From NCBI GenBank assembly GCA_018883715.1, contig JAHLFP010000066.1, forward strand, positions 1-43,429: a stretch of 43,429 nt of DNA, given 5' to 3'. Below the pieces are notes generated by a model. That model worked only from the letters and a program-made list of their open reading frames with translations. It was not told the DNA's origin and ran no database searches. The stretch is from Candidatus Allofournierella pullistercoris (lineage in GTDB: Bacteria; Bacillota; Clostridia; Oscillospirales; Ruminococcaceae). Shown here piece after piece: positions 1-7,965 of this stretch. The translations under genes were made by a program, and so were the position numbers. Every line of letters starts with the position of its first letter. Positions within the stretch are counted from its first letter, which is position 1.

Positions 1-2696
1 TCTCGGTCCACCGAGCCGCCCTGTTCAAAGTGCAGGTCACCAGCCTGGTATACGTTTGCCACAAAGTTCATGCGTGCGCCGGTGGCCCACTGGTTTTCTA
101 CCATCAAAAGGTTGGTTCCGGTGGCGGTTCCATCTGCATGGGCCTGGAATTTATCGTACCGGAGAAGGATATCTCCTGTGGAAAAATATCCATTGGGTAT
201 GGTTGATTCTCGCAAAATATAGTAGGTATGCTGAGAATAGTCATAGTTTGGCATCTGACAGCTACCACCCGATTGGATGGTGAGCGGCGCAATATTAATC
301 TTCTCCTCCACCTGATAGGATTCCAGCTCTGTGTCATCGTGAACAGGATTGCCGTTGTTATCCACCGTAGCCACATACAAATCAAAACTTGCATCCGTCA
401 AGGTGTCGCCGTGTTCATCCACCTTCATAATCTGTCCATTGACAGGTGCCATCAGGTTGAAGGACAGCACCAGATTGGAGTCCGTGTTGCCACGCTCCAG
501 ATAGAACATCTTTAGGGTGTGGGTGGTGTTGCCCGCAAAGGTATTACCCTTAAACTGAACGGTGTCTTGTTTGCCTGCTTTTTCAAACTGTTGCTTCAAC
601 GTGGTCTGCTTGGTGGTGTTGACGTTGGGATTGCTGGCACGACTTATCTTAATGTCGCCACTATTAAAGTCGATGGATACCTGCATTTCATCGTGGATAC
701 CACCCAGGTCCGCCACCAGCACATCATCAATGAAAATCCACACGTCGTCGTCACCGGCGAATTCAAACACCATGGGTCTGAAGTTGTTTTCACTGACACT
801 TACAAGGCCGTCCATGGGCTGCTGGAATTCCACTTCCATGGAAAGGCCCAGATAATGGTTGATGATTTGATTCAAGGAATTTATACTTTTGGGCTGGAGG
901 ATACCATTTGCATCCACACTTCCAAAAACCTGGGCACCAGTATTAAAAGGGAAGAACTGTCCATTGGGAGAAGAACCACCCTTGTTGATGCCCCAGTTGT
1001 TGTATATCCGAAACCGATTGGTGCTGTAGTCATACTCCGCAAAATTTTCATGGCTATCATAGCGGTAGTTGCCCACTTCATCGATTTTCAGCATGCCTTT
1101 TACATCGGTAAATGCTTTGCGCACACTTTCAAAGCCGATCATGGCTGGGTTAAAGAGATAATTCAGACTTTCCTCCGGGTCATAGGAATAAGAATAGCCT
1201 GTATTTCCATATGCAAATGCAGGATTATCCCCCAACTTGAAGGTATTTTTTAGGTTCAGCTGGGGAAATCCATCCGCCCCAAGAGTATCTCGTACCAAAT
1301 TAGCCCGTTCTCCACCAGATGTTCCTGTCCAAGCATTCCAGGAATCGGCACCACCACTTTTATCAAATGTCAAAGCATGACTTTGGTAGCCAGAGCTTGG
1401 CAAAGCCGCATTTATGCCTGTTAAATATGTATATCCATTGGTCTTGTAATCACTGTTTATAACGTCATTTGCAAAAAACACAGGGAAGGCATAGTCAAAC
1501 AGATTGATGGTCACGTTAGCCGGGCTAACCGTGTCAATCAGTCCTGCATCCAGCTGCTCCCGGCTGACCTGAGCCTTATTTTGGTTGCTTCCAAGGGTCA
1601 TTTGCATGGTCAAGGAATTGCCCGGAAGCTGCCACTCCTTGCCTCTAAACTGCTCTGGATTCTGCCGTGCATATACATCAACCTGGTTCTGAATAAGTGC
1701 TTTATCCAGCTGGATGGTTAGTTTCTCACCTTCAAAGTTAGCAGTCTGAATTGCGGCAAGCAGTTCATTTCCGTTGGTGATGGTATCATACACATTGGTA
1801 AGGGATACAACCGCCTTTTCCCCTGACCCATAGGTAAGGGTCAATTCCGAACATACCTGATTCAGGATGTCTCGCAAGCCTTCCAAACTGTAAGCCCCAT
1901 TGGCTAAAAATGGATTGTAGCTTTTTGTAGCTTGAACCAGATTGAGCTGCTGTGAACCACTCAAGCTGTAACTGCTCCATCTGACAGATGTGGGCTGTTG
2001 CGAAGCCAAAGTATCCACTCCTGGCTCTTCCAACGGGTCAGCTTCTTCGTCGGTATTTTCCTCGTCCTCTATTTCGGAATCCGCTTCTGTCTCATCCTTC
2101 TCTGGCTTAGAGGAATCTTCTTCCGCCTGACTGGATGCGCTCTCTGCGGGCAGAGAACTGCTGGAAGAACTGAAATCAGCATCCTGCTCCGGCTGTTCTG
2201 TAGGCTCAGAGTCCGTCTCCACCTGGGACTGGGCCGGAGTCTGCTCCTCGCTTTCCTCGGTACTGGTGCTATCGCTTTCGGACACAGCACCACTGTCCGG
2301 CTGGCTGGATACCACACCAGACTCTGCACTTACATCGCTATCCGGCTGAGACTGACTGCTGTCCGGTGTGCTTTGGGGCGACTGCTCCTCCCCTGTTTGA
2401 GAGGAATCTCCGCCCGGCTGGTCACCAGTTTGCTCCGGCTGAGATTCAGATGCAGGCTCACTTTCCGGTTCAGTCACTGCACTGTTCTCCTGCCCGGTGG
2501 GTAGCTGAAAAACCAACTCCTGTTCCGACTGGCTGTCCGACTGAACCACCGCCGAGACGCCTGAGTTTGCGGTGTCTCGTTCCGTTGCACCCACAGGCAC
2601 ACCGCTTAAAGCGATTGCCAAGGCCAGGACACCCGCAAGCCACCGATACCGGAATTTGTATCGCCTTGCGCCAGAATCCATTCCATGCTGATGCAT
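1..2696 (-). CDS. Fibro-slime/Cna-B surface protein (partial, C-terminus outside window)
   Basis: One frame stays open from the ATG at 2696 to the window edge (898 codons), so the end is missing. The start follows AGGAGGG by six bases. Residues 1-37 form a signal peptide (basic MHQHGMDSGARRYKFRYR stretch, then a hydrophobic core ending GVPVGA). Residues ~40-220 are a low-complexity Ser/Glu/Gln/Pro linker. A beta-rich region follows, then the fibro-slime signature around residues 645-670 (GDDDVWIFIDDVLVADLGG), as in PA14/GLEYA-like lectin folds. From about residue 752 there is a Cna-B/SpaA-like domain (MKVDEHGDTLTDASFDLYV, later YYILRES). Likely an exported adhesin or matrix protein. The linker resembles that of the M60 protease at 10170-15854. 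No wall anchor is visible because the end is cut off. Confidence 0.85.
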   Translation of the reverse strand, partial: MHQHGMDSGARRYKFRYRWLAGVLALAIALSGVPVGATERDTANSGVSAVVQSDSQSEQELVFQLPTGQENSAVTEPESEPASESQPEQTGDQPGGDSSQTGEEQSPQSTPDSSQSQPDSDVSAESGVVSSQPDSGAVSESDSTSTEESEEQTPAQSQVETDSEPTEQPEQDADFSSSSSSLPAESASSQAEEDSSKPEKDETEADSEIEDEENTDEEADPLEEPGVDTLASQQPTSVRWSSYSLSGSQQLNLVQATKSYNPFLANGAYSLEGLRDILNQVCSELTLTYGSGEKAVVSLTNVYDTITNGNELLAAIQTANFEGEKLTIQLDKALIQNQVDVYARQNPEQFRGKEWQLPGNSLTMQMTLGSNQNKAQVSREQLDAGLIDTVSPANVTINLFDYAFPVFFANDVINSDYKTNGYTYLTGINAALPSSGYQSHALTFDKSGGADSWNAWTGTSGGERANLVRDTLGADGFPQLNLKNTFKLGDNPAFAYGNTGYSYSYDPEESLNYLFNPAMIGFESVRKAFTDVKGMLKIDEVGNYRYDSHENFAEYDYSTNRFRIYNNWGINKGGSSPNGQFFPFNTGAQVFGSVDANGILQPKSINSLNQIINHYLGLSMEVEFQQPMDGLVSVSENNFRPMVFEFAGDDDVWIFIDDVLVADLGGIHDEMQVSIDFNSGDIKISRASNPNVNTTKQTTLKQQFEKAGKQDTVQFKGNTFAGNTTHTLKMFYLERGNTDSNLVLSFNLMAPVNGQIMKVDEHGDTLTDASFDLYVATVDNNGNPVHDDTELESYQVEEKINIAPLTIQSGGSCQMPNYDYSQHTYYILRESTIPNGYFSTGDILLRYDKFQAHADGTATGTNLLMVENQWATGARMNFVANVYQAGDLHFEQGGSVDR

Positions 2697-3163
2697 ATTT
2701 TACCCTCCTGTTATTCCCAAGCGCCATGAAAAATCTGCTGTTCCATTGCTACTTTTTCCGTTGTCGAACAGGCATTCCATCTCCCATGGCATGGGGCGTG
2801 CATTTGATTCGCTAATCCATTCTATGCTATAAGCGTACCACGCTGTATCCAAAAAAAGCAACCTTATTTTTATGAACTTATTTTTAATTTTGTTGTTTGT
2901 TGAAATCCACGAAACATTCTGTTTTTATATGGACTTATAATTCGTACCAACCGTAAAATTCAGCTATATACCGAAATACAACATGGATAATTCGCCTATC
3001 ATAAAATTACAATTGTTGTGTTTTTCTGAAAACATCGTTGTTCATAATTAAATTTTGACCCTACATTTTTCCGTTATCCTTGGCATTTTGCAATAAATGC
3101 CGGGAAATGCTTATAATTTTTTGTCAATCTATCGTCAGCGAACAAGAATAAGTAAAATTGCAC
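2697..3163 (-). promoter_or_regulatory. AT-rich upstream region of the fibro-slime gene
   Basis: AT-rich spacer with no credible gene. On the minus strand a sigma-A-like promoter can be read as TTGGAT (2847-2852), a 17-bp spacer and TAGCAT (2824-2829). The spacer contains the 11-bp dyad GCGTACCACGC (2833-2843). The putative transcript would have a ~120-nt leader before the ATG at 2696. The part from 2853 to 3163 shows only A/T-rich sequence. Confidence 0.35.
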
Positions 3164-3206
3164 AAAAAAAGCCACATATCCAGATTGATTCTGGGGTATG
3201 TGGCTT
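3164..3206 (-). terminator. Intrinsic terminator of the sdpR-sdpI pair
   Basis: A long hairpin at 3170-3205 (outer arms AGCCACATA/TATGTGGCT, inner CCAGA/TCTGG) is followed on the minus strand by a run of seven T. It lies just beyond the stop at 3218. Confidence 0.85.
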
Positions 3207-3217
3207 CAACTATTTCG

Positions 3218-4252
3218 TCAATGTGCGTTTTTTTGGCTCAGTTCTTGGTAAAGTTGCTGGGTTTCCTCGGTTGTAGGCTCATTAACCACAATCAGCTCCC
3301 CTTCTGTTGTCCAGATAAGCACCACCGCCGAACAAGAGGTATGGGTATACCGCAGATAAGCTCCGTATTCGTCACAGGCAAAATCCCCCATGTTTAGCAC
3401 CATATTGCCATAGCCGTTGACTCGGGTGTCGTTGGTAAAGTAGTGCCTTTCATCGGCGAGGTATTCCAGCGTCTCCATGTCCTCGTACAAAACCCCCATA
3501 TCCGACCAACCATTTGCCTGAACCATCATCTCATCCGACTGTAGACTAATATCCAACGACCCAGCCAGGAGCACCCAGGCGGTAAATGCTGTACTAGCAA
3601 CTAAGATAATCAGTGTAATGACGGCAGTTTTTTTACCGTTAAAGGGTTTATCATGCATATCCCTCTCATTGTGCTTTTTATAATACGAATAGGAATAGGC
3701 CAAAGGCAGGATACCAATCGCCAAAATAAGAATAAAATTTGCCAGTTGCACCACACGCACAGGCAGGAAGGAAAGCAGTAAAGCCAGAAAGCCCGCCGCC
3801 ACCCAAACTTTGCCTGCAAAGCGGTGGGTTGCGTTCCAGTTGTCCTCGCTGTTCAGCGTCCAGTAAATGCGGACACCAATGGTGTGGTTGGGGCTCATTT
3901 TTGGCATATAGTTGCCAATGACAATGGCCAGCAAGCCTTCTACCACGCAACTAATTCGTGCAACAACGGAAATATCATGAGCGCCAATTATCGCAATGGT
4001 CATGGTCTGGCACATAAGGGAAAGGACGGGAAGAATCCAAAGTGCCAGACGCATTACCTTGGGGCTTTGATTCTGGTTGGATGGGTCTTTCATAATAAAT
4101 AGGTATACCACCCACATGGTGACATAAAAAATCACCCCTGTCCACAGTAACATCCCCCAATGTTCCAGGTCAAACAAAATAGGAATAAAAAACAGTGGGG
4201 TGGTTGCAAGGATGTTCCAAAGATAACTTTTGCGATTGTCAGTTTGTTTCAT
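3218..4252 (-). CDS. SdpI-family integral membrane protein with C-terminal bPH-like domain
   Basis: 344 residues. The central signature PNHTIGVRIYWTLNSEDNW (121-139) followed by ATHRFAGKVW is typical of the SdpI/YfhL family, flanked by about seven hydrophobic segments. In Bacillus subtilis SdpI is immunity protein and receptor for the SdpC killing peptide and holds the repressor SdpR at the membrane. This protein is longer than the ~207-aa B. subtilis SdpI. Its extra ~110 residues after the last helix (from GSLDISLQSDEM) look like a bacterial PH-type beta domain. The start overlaps the upstream ArsR-type gene by 14 bases, so the two are co-transcribed. No sdpABC-type toxin genes are visible here, so the ligand is unknown; it could be an orphan immunity or envelope-stress module. 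Confidence 0.85.
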   Translation of the reverse strand: MKQTDNRKSYLWNILATTPLFFIPILFDLEHWGMLLWTGVIFYVTMWVVYLFIMKDPSNQNQSPKVMRLALWILPVLSLMCQTMTIAIIGAHDISVVARISCVVEGLLAIVIGNYMPKMSPNHTIGVRIYWTLNSEDNWNATHRFAGKVWVAAGFLALLLSFLPVRVVQLANFILILAIGILPLAYSYSYYKKHNERDMHDKPFNGKKTAVITLIILVASTAFTAWVLLAGSLDISLQSDEMMVQANGWSDMGVLYEDMETLEYLADERHYFTNDTRVNGYGNMVLNMGDFACDEYGAYLRYTHTSCSAVVLIWTTEGELIVVNEPTTEETQQLYQELSQKNAH

Positions 4253-4520
4253 CTTTCTTTCCCTCCTGTAAATCCATCATCCAAAGAAGCGTTTCTTCCA
4301 ATACCGACGCGTTTAGCTGATAGCAAATCTGCTTGCCCTTGCGGGTGTCCCGTACCAAATCCGCTTCTTTCAGCACCGCCAGATGCCTGGAAATAGCCGC
4401 ACCGCTGATGGGAAATTGGCCTGCAATCTCCCCGGCAGTGGATGGCCCTTTTTTCAAAAGCTGTAAAATCTCCCGCCGGGTGGGATCTGCCAAAGCCTTC
4501 AGTGTGCTTTGCAGTGACAT
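4239..4520 (-). CDS. ArsR-family (SdpR-like) autorepressor
   Basis: 93 residues forming one winged-helix domain. LKALADPTRREILQLL is the classic ArsR N-terminal signature, and SGAAISRHLAVLKEADLV is the recognition helix-turn-helix. No metal-binding Cys pair (CVC-type) is present, so it is not a metal sensor. It matches the SdpR branch that pairs with SdpI membrane partners. The downstream SdpI gene starts before this gene stops. A near-perfect 27-bp palindrome 50 bp upstream is the probable autoregulatory operator. By analogy, the membrane partner would sequester this repressor when its signal is present. Confidence 0.88.
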   Translation of the reverse strand: MSLQSTLKALADPTRREILQLLKKGPSTAGEIAGQFPISGAAISRHLAVLKEADLVRDTRKGKQICYQLNASVLEETLLWMMDLQEGKKDETN

Positions 4521-4569
4521 AGTATCCTCCTTTTACATCTTAACTACACCGGCTTGCGTCGGCTCGTTC

Positions 4570-4596
4570 ATTTAATATTTAAGTTAAATGTTAAAT
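4570..4596 (-). promoter_or_regulatory. 27-bp palindromic operator upstream of the ArsR-SdpI pair
   Basis: Left half ATTTAATATTTAA, central g (4583), right half TTAAATGTTAAAT; 12 of 13 positions are symmetric. It lies in the only space between the histidine-kinase gene and the ArsR start, overlapping the AT-rich promoter area. Its size and symmetry suit an ArsR-family dimer, or two dimers side by side. Confidence 0.7.
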
Positions 4597-4657
4597 TTAG
4601 TGTACCACCCTATTATGGCTCTGTCAAGGAGTTTCAGAAAATTGTAGGCTTTCAATT

Positions 4658-5734
4658 TTAAGATGGATTGAGGGGATGTTCCACGGTAAAAACACTGCCC
4701 TGTCCCACCTGGCTTTCCAGCCGGATGGTACAGCCTGTCATTTCCAGTATCTTTTTCACCAGTGCCAAACCCAAACCGTTTCCCAGGCAGGCACGAGAGG
4801 TATCTGCCTGGTAAAACTTATCAAAAATATGCCGTTGTTCCTCCCATGAGATACCGCAACCGGTATCCTGTACCGTCACAACCGCCTTATCCCCTTTCCG
4901 CTGTACCGAAACCGACACTCTGCCGCCGGGCGGAGTAAACTTGATGGCGTTAGAAATCAGGTTGTTCCACACAAGGCTCATCCAGTCCGGGTCGCTTATC
5001 ACCATCACCTGTTCCTCCAGATGGGTTACAAGCTGGTATGCATCGCTGTGCCAAACCTCCTCGAAGTCCAGAAGACACTCACACAGTTGCTCTGACAAGT
5101 CATAGCACACTTTTTCCGGTTTCACCTGCTGATTTTCCAGACGGCTGAGTCTTAAAATATTGGATACCAAATCGCTTAGCCGTCTTGTGGCACGCAAAAT
5201 AGACCCTGCGTATTCCTTTTGCTCTGTTTGAGTTAAACCGGGCTGGGATAACAAGGTGGCGTAGTTTTGAATCACCGAAAGGGGGGTTTTTATCTCATGG
5301 GATACGTTGGAAACAAAATCCGTTCGCAGGGTTTCCATGCAGGAAAGCTCCCGGCTCATCTGGTTCATACAGTCAATAATTTGGCGCAGTGCCGCATCGC
5401 TTCTCTCCGCCACGCTGGAAGGTATTTGCACTGAAAAATCCCCCTGCATCATTTTTTCGGTGGCTTTTGTAATCTGCCCCAGTGCCCGCTCCACTGCCCA
5501 GCTGCGGCGCAGGTGATACAAAAGGGTGAACAGCAGGGTAATCACCATCACGTTGGCAAAGGTAAGCCATGCCGCAAACCCCAGATTGTCCACACTCCAC
5601 TGTACATCCATCTGCTGTGCCAGCACGGTCAAAAAAAGGCTCATGCAACAAGCCACTGCAAAGGCGATGATAAGAAAAAACACGATGTAGCTGTACAAAG
5701 AACTTTTCAACTTTGGGGAATGTGGTTTACTCAT
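4658..5734 (-). CDS. Two-component sensor histidine kinase
   Basis: 358 residues: transmembrane helices at ~16-38 and ~54-74 around a very short external loop, a HAMP-like linker (~77-130), HisKA with the phospho-acceptor His146 in VSHEIKTPL, and HATPase_c with N-box WNNLISNAIKF (256-266), G1 DTGCG (290-294) and G2 GNGLGLAL (318-325). All catalytic motifs are intact. The ~15-residue extracytoplasmic loop makes it an intramembrane-sensing type, as in kinases that respond to envelope stress or to a membrane partner. Its start codon overlaps the stop of the upstream response regulator (ATGA), so the pair is translationally coupled. The stimulus is not evident. Confidence 0.95.
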   Translation of the reverse strand: MSKPHSPKLKSSLYSYIVFFLIIAFAVACCMSLFLTVLAQQMDVQWSVDNLGFAAWLTFANVMVITLLFTLLYHLRRSWAVERALGQITKATEKMMQGDFSVQIPSSVAERSDAALRQIIDCMNQMSRELSCMETLRTDFVSNVSHEIKTPLSVIQNYATLLSQPGLTQTEQKEYAGSILRATRRLSDLVSNILRLSRLENQQVKPEKVCYDLSEQLCECLLDFEEVWHSDAYQLVTHLEEQVMVISDPDWMSLVWNNLISNAIKFTPPGGRVSVSVQRKGDKAVVTVQDTGCGISWEEQRHIFDKFYQADTSRACLGNGLGLALVKKILEMTGCTIRLESQVGQGSVFTVEHPLNPS

Positions 5735-6405
5735 CCAATCACCGCCTTATACCCCAGTCCATGCACTGTTACAATCTCAAAATCCTTGCAATGAGAAAAC
5801 TTCTCCCGCAGTTTGACCATATACACATCCACCGTGCGAGGTCCGGCAGAGGAGCCACTGTCCCAAAACTCATCCATCAGCTGAGAGCGGGTGAAGGTTT
5901 TTTTGGGGTAGGACAGCATCTTGTACAGCAGGTTAAATTCCCGCACGGTCAAGGCTATCGGCTCGCCGTCAAGATAGGCGGAACGCTCCTCTGCATTTAG
6001 AACAAGCTGACCAACCACAAGCTGCTTACTGGCGGCGATTTTGGCACGACGCAGTAGGGCTTGTATCCGCAGCAGCAATTCTTCCAAGTCAATAGGCTTC
6101 ACCATATAGTCGTCAATCCCACTACGAAAGCTCCGCTGTTTTGCCTGAAAATCCTCCCGTGCCGTAACCACCAGAAAGGGGATTTCCTGGTTTTGCTGGC
6201 GCACCGTCTGGACAAATTCAAAGCCGCTGATTTGTGGCATCATCAAGTCGGACACAATTAGGTCAAATACCTCTCCCCCATACATGGCATCGTATGCCTG
6301 CTGTACCGTGTGACAGCCCACCGCTTGATATCCATTTTGATTCAAAAACATACAAATTGTACGGTTCAGTTCGTGGTCATCCTCCACCACCAATATCCGA
6401 AACAT
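5731..6405 (-). CDS. OmpR/PhoB-family response regulator
   Basis: 224 residues. The start at 6405 is chosen because MFRILVVEDD begins the receiver domain exactly and GGGAGGG precedes it by eight bases; the frame stays open further upstream without family similarity. Receiver: acidic pair D9/D10, phospho-acceptor D53 (VSDLMMP), T81, K103. The C-terminal winged helix runs from ~128 (LTVREFNLLY, RTVDVYMVKLREKF, GLGYKAVIG). Partner of the histidine kinase with which it overlaps by four bases. Targets are unknown; the adjacent SdpI pair is a possibility on position only. Confidence 0.95.
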   Translation of the reverse strand: MFRILVVEDDHELNRTICMFLNQNGYQAVGCHTVQQAYDAMYGGEVFDLIVSDLMMPQISGFEFVQTVRQQNQEIPFLVVTAREDFQAKQRSFRSGIDDYMVKPIDLEELLLRIQALLRRAKIAASKQLVVGQLVLNAEERSAYLDGEPIALTVREFNLLYKMLSYPKKTFTRSQLMDEFWDSGSSAGPRTVDVYMVKLREKFSHCKDFEIVTVHGLGYKAVIG

Positions 6406-6467
6406 ACCACAACCCTCCCTTTTGGTTCTATTATAGCAGAATTCAATTGACATTTTATTTGTGGCAC

Positions 6468-6499
6468 AAAAAAAGAAAGCGACACCGCCGCTTTCTTTT
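6468..6499 (-). terminator. Bidirectional hairpin terminator
   Basis: Arms AAAGAAAGCG (6472-6481) and CGCTTTCTTT (6489-6498), followed on the minus strand by a seven-T run. It ends the small membrane-protein gene at 6528-6893 and insulates the response-regulator promoter. Confidence 0.75.
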
Positions 6500-6527
6500 C
6501 CGGAACTGTTCACTCCAAACACCGGGG

Positions 6528-6893
6528 TTATCCCTGCATAATTTTTTGGCTCAAGCTTTGAATTTGTGCCGCATACTGAACCCGGCGATTTTTCAGGATG
6601 GACTGGTAGATGGGCAAATTCACCGCCATCATGGTAATACCCAAGATGCCCAGCAACATTCCCGGAAACATGGGACGATTTATCTCCAGCCACACCGGCA
6701 AATCTGTCAAAATCAGACTCATGCCACTGCCAAGCAGCAATGCGCCCAAAGTTCCAAAACAAGATGCAAAAAGGATGGCGGGACGCTTTACCTCTCTGTC
6801 CAGTGCTCGTAGTTCATCCATTTGACTATCCCCACGCTCCATATATTGGGAGCAGATTTTTTGCGCTTCAAAAACTCTATCCTGCTGCTTCAT
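6528..6893 (-). CDS. Conserved two-helix membrane protein
   Basis: 121 residues. A charged, probably coiled N-terminal part (MKQQDRVFEAQKI...LRALDREVKRP) precedes two hydrophobic helices at about 42-63 and 75-97, and the end is amphipathic (AAQIQSLSQKI). Similar short proteins in Clostridia are often labelled dihydropteridine reductase, but no nucleotide-binding or reductase motif is visible, so I do not use that name. Monocistronic, with its own terminator. Function unknown. Confidence 0.75.
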   Translation of the reverse strand: MKQQDRVFEAQKICSQYMERGDSQMDELRALDREVKRPAILFASCFGTLGALLLGSGMSLILTDLPVWLEINRPMFPGMLLGILGITMMAVNLPIYQSILKNRRVQYAAQIQSLSQKIMQG

Positions 6894-6984
6894 ACCGTTA
6901 CCTCTCCTTGTTCAAAGTTGATATTGGTAGAATACCACCTGGATGTTTTCAGCCTGTTTGTGAGTTGTTAAAATAATATGAAAA

Positions 6985-7061
6985 TTTCCCCTTTGGCATT
7001 CTGCCAAATTCCCCACTTTATCATTAAAACTCCCCTAGCTGTGAGGAGTCAGCCAAGGGAG
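6985..7061. repeat. Palindromic intergenic repeat element (degenerate)
   Basis: Two adjacent hairpins: TTTGGCA-ttc-TGCCAAA (6992-7008) and CTCCCCTAGCT / AGCCAAGGGAG (7030-7061, mismatched but G-U compatible). The words recall the palindromic intergenic repeats common in Oscillospiraceae genomes; that family assignment is from memory. No ORF is present. Confidence 0.4.
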
Positions 7062-7143
7062 TATGTTACGCTTGCTATCTCTGGTCCGAACATGTCTGTC
7101 CGCGTTTGTCACCATTTAAAAAACATTGGTTTCTTTCTCCAGG

Positions 7144-7170
7144 GCAACGTCACACTTTTGCAGACGTTGC
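7144..7170. repeat. Inverted repeat downstream of ohrR
   Basis: GCAACGTC (7144-7151) and GACGTTGC (7163-7170) with an 11-base loop, located 18 bp beyond the OhrR stop. No T run follows on either strand, so it is not a typical terminator. It could still be an RNA-stabilising stem or a protein site. Confidence 0.4.
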
Positions 7171-7188
7171 TATTATGCTATCACAGGG

Positions 7189-7611
7189 TTAACCCAGCAC
7201 CTTGTGAAGCATATCATACAGCAGTTTCCCCTCTTGTGGGGTCAGGTTGATGCATCCCGCAATTTGTAGGGGAATTTCCACTGCCTGTTCCTTGAGTTTT
7301 TCGCCCTCTTGTGTGAGAGTGACCACCAAACTGCGCTCGTCTTTTTCCGAGCGTACACGAGTGACAAAGCCTTTGTATTCCAGCTTTTTCAGCAAGGGGG
7401 TCAAGGTGCCAGAGTCCAGGTACTCGCCCAGTTCCTTGACGGTGAGCTGTTTTTTCTCCCATAAAACCAGCATGGCAATGTACTGGGTATAGGTCAGGTC
7501 AATCTTATCAAGCAACGGCTTGTAGCGCTTCACAATTTCCCGGGAAGAGACATACAGCAGAAAACAAAGCTGATTTTCCAGCTTGAGCGCATCGTAGTTT
7601 GTATTTTCCAT
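7189..7611 (-). CDS. ohrR: OhrR-type MarR-family organic-peroxide sensor
   Basis: 140 residues. The N-terminal motif LENQLCFLLY places a single reactive cysteine at Cys16, the position of the peroxide-sensing Cys of OhrR (Cys15 in B. subtilis). Winged helix: LTVKELGEYLDSGTLTPLLKKLEYKGFV, wing RVRSEKDERSLVVTLTQEG. No other Cys except Cys119 in AGCINL, so it could be one-Cys or two-Cys type. Seven bases separate it from the glutathione-peroxidase remnant upstream, which it probably once regulated in an operon. The promoter must lie within or just before that remnant. Confidence 0.85.
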   Translation of the reverse strand: MENTNYDALKLENQLCFLLYVSSREIVKRYKPLLDKIDLTYTQYIAMLVLWEKKQLTVKELGEYLDSGTLTPLLKKLEYKGFVTRVRSEKDERSLVVTLTQEGEKLKEQAVEIPLQIAGCINLTPQEGKLLYDMLHKVLG

Positions 7612-7618
7612 TTTTAAC

Positions 7619-7891
7619 TTACAGGCACTCCTTGATTTTTGCCTTCAAGCTCTTCATATCGGTGAGCTCAAAACGGGCCACAATCTCGCCGTTGCGGTCG
7701 ATGAGGAACTTGGTGAAGTTCCATTTCACATTGCCGTTGTTCTTGTAATCCTTGTCGTTCTTCTTCACAACACCGGACAGCATTACTCCAGCAGGAGAAA
7801 TACCGAAGCCCTCAAAGGTGGTGTTCTCGGTCAGCCAAATGTATTTCCATTTGTCAACACCATTGTGGATAGATTTTTTCATTTTATGCAA
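7619..7891 (-). pseudogene. Glutathione peroxidase C-terminal remnant
   Basis: 90 residues from a TTG codon at 7891 (the next in-frame ATG is at 7882). The C-terminal half, NVKWNFTKFLIDRNGEIVAR, is the hallmark end of the thiol/glutathione peroxidase (BtuE/GPx) family. The N-terminal ~100 residues with the active-site Cys, Gln and first half of the thioredoxin fold are absent. Upstream DNA reaches the terminator of the next gene (7927-7964) within 35 bp, so the missing half was deleted rather than frameshifted. Residues 1-30 show little family similarity. It sits seven bases before ohrR. It cannot be an active peroxidase, and expression is uncertain. Confidence 0.75.
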
Positions 7892-7926
7892 AACAACTGA
7901 ATGGACAAGGCCCTTTATGTCAAAAT

Positions 7927-7964
7927 AATCCCCCGGAGAAGGAATAGCCCTTCTCCGGGGGATT
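7927..7964 (-). terminator. Strong terminator after the nucleoid-associated protein gene
   Basis: Perfect 16-bp stem, AATCCCCCGGAGAAGG (7927-7942) with its complement at 7949-7964, six-base loop, then ATTTT on the minus strand. It begins one base after the stop codon. Confidence 0.9.
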
Positions 7965-7965
7965 G

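Noticed and set aside
4637..4660. Hairpin AAAATTG/CAATTTT at the end of the histidine kinase gene
   Set aside because: All-AT stem that includes the stop codon, with a short T run; too weak to call a terminator.
6528..6893. Dihydropteridine reductase
   Set aside because: A name often attached to such proteins, but the sequence is two membrane helices with no reductase motif.
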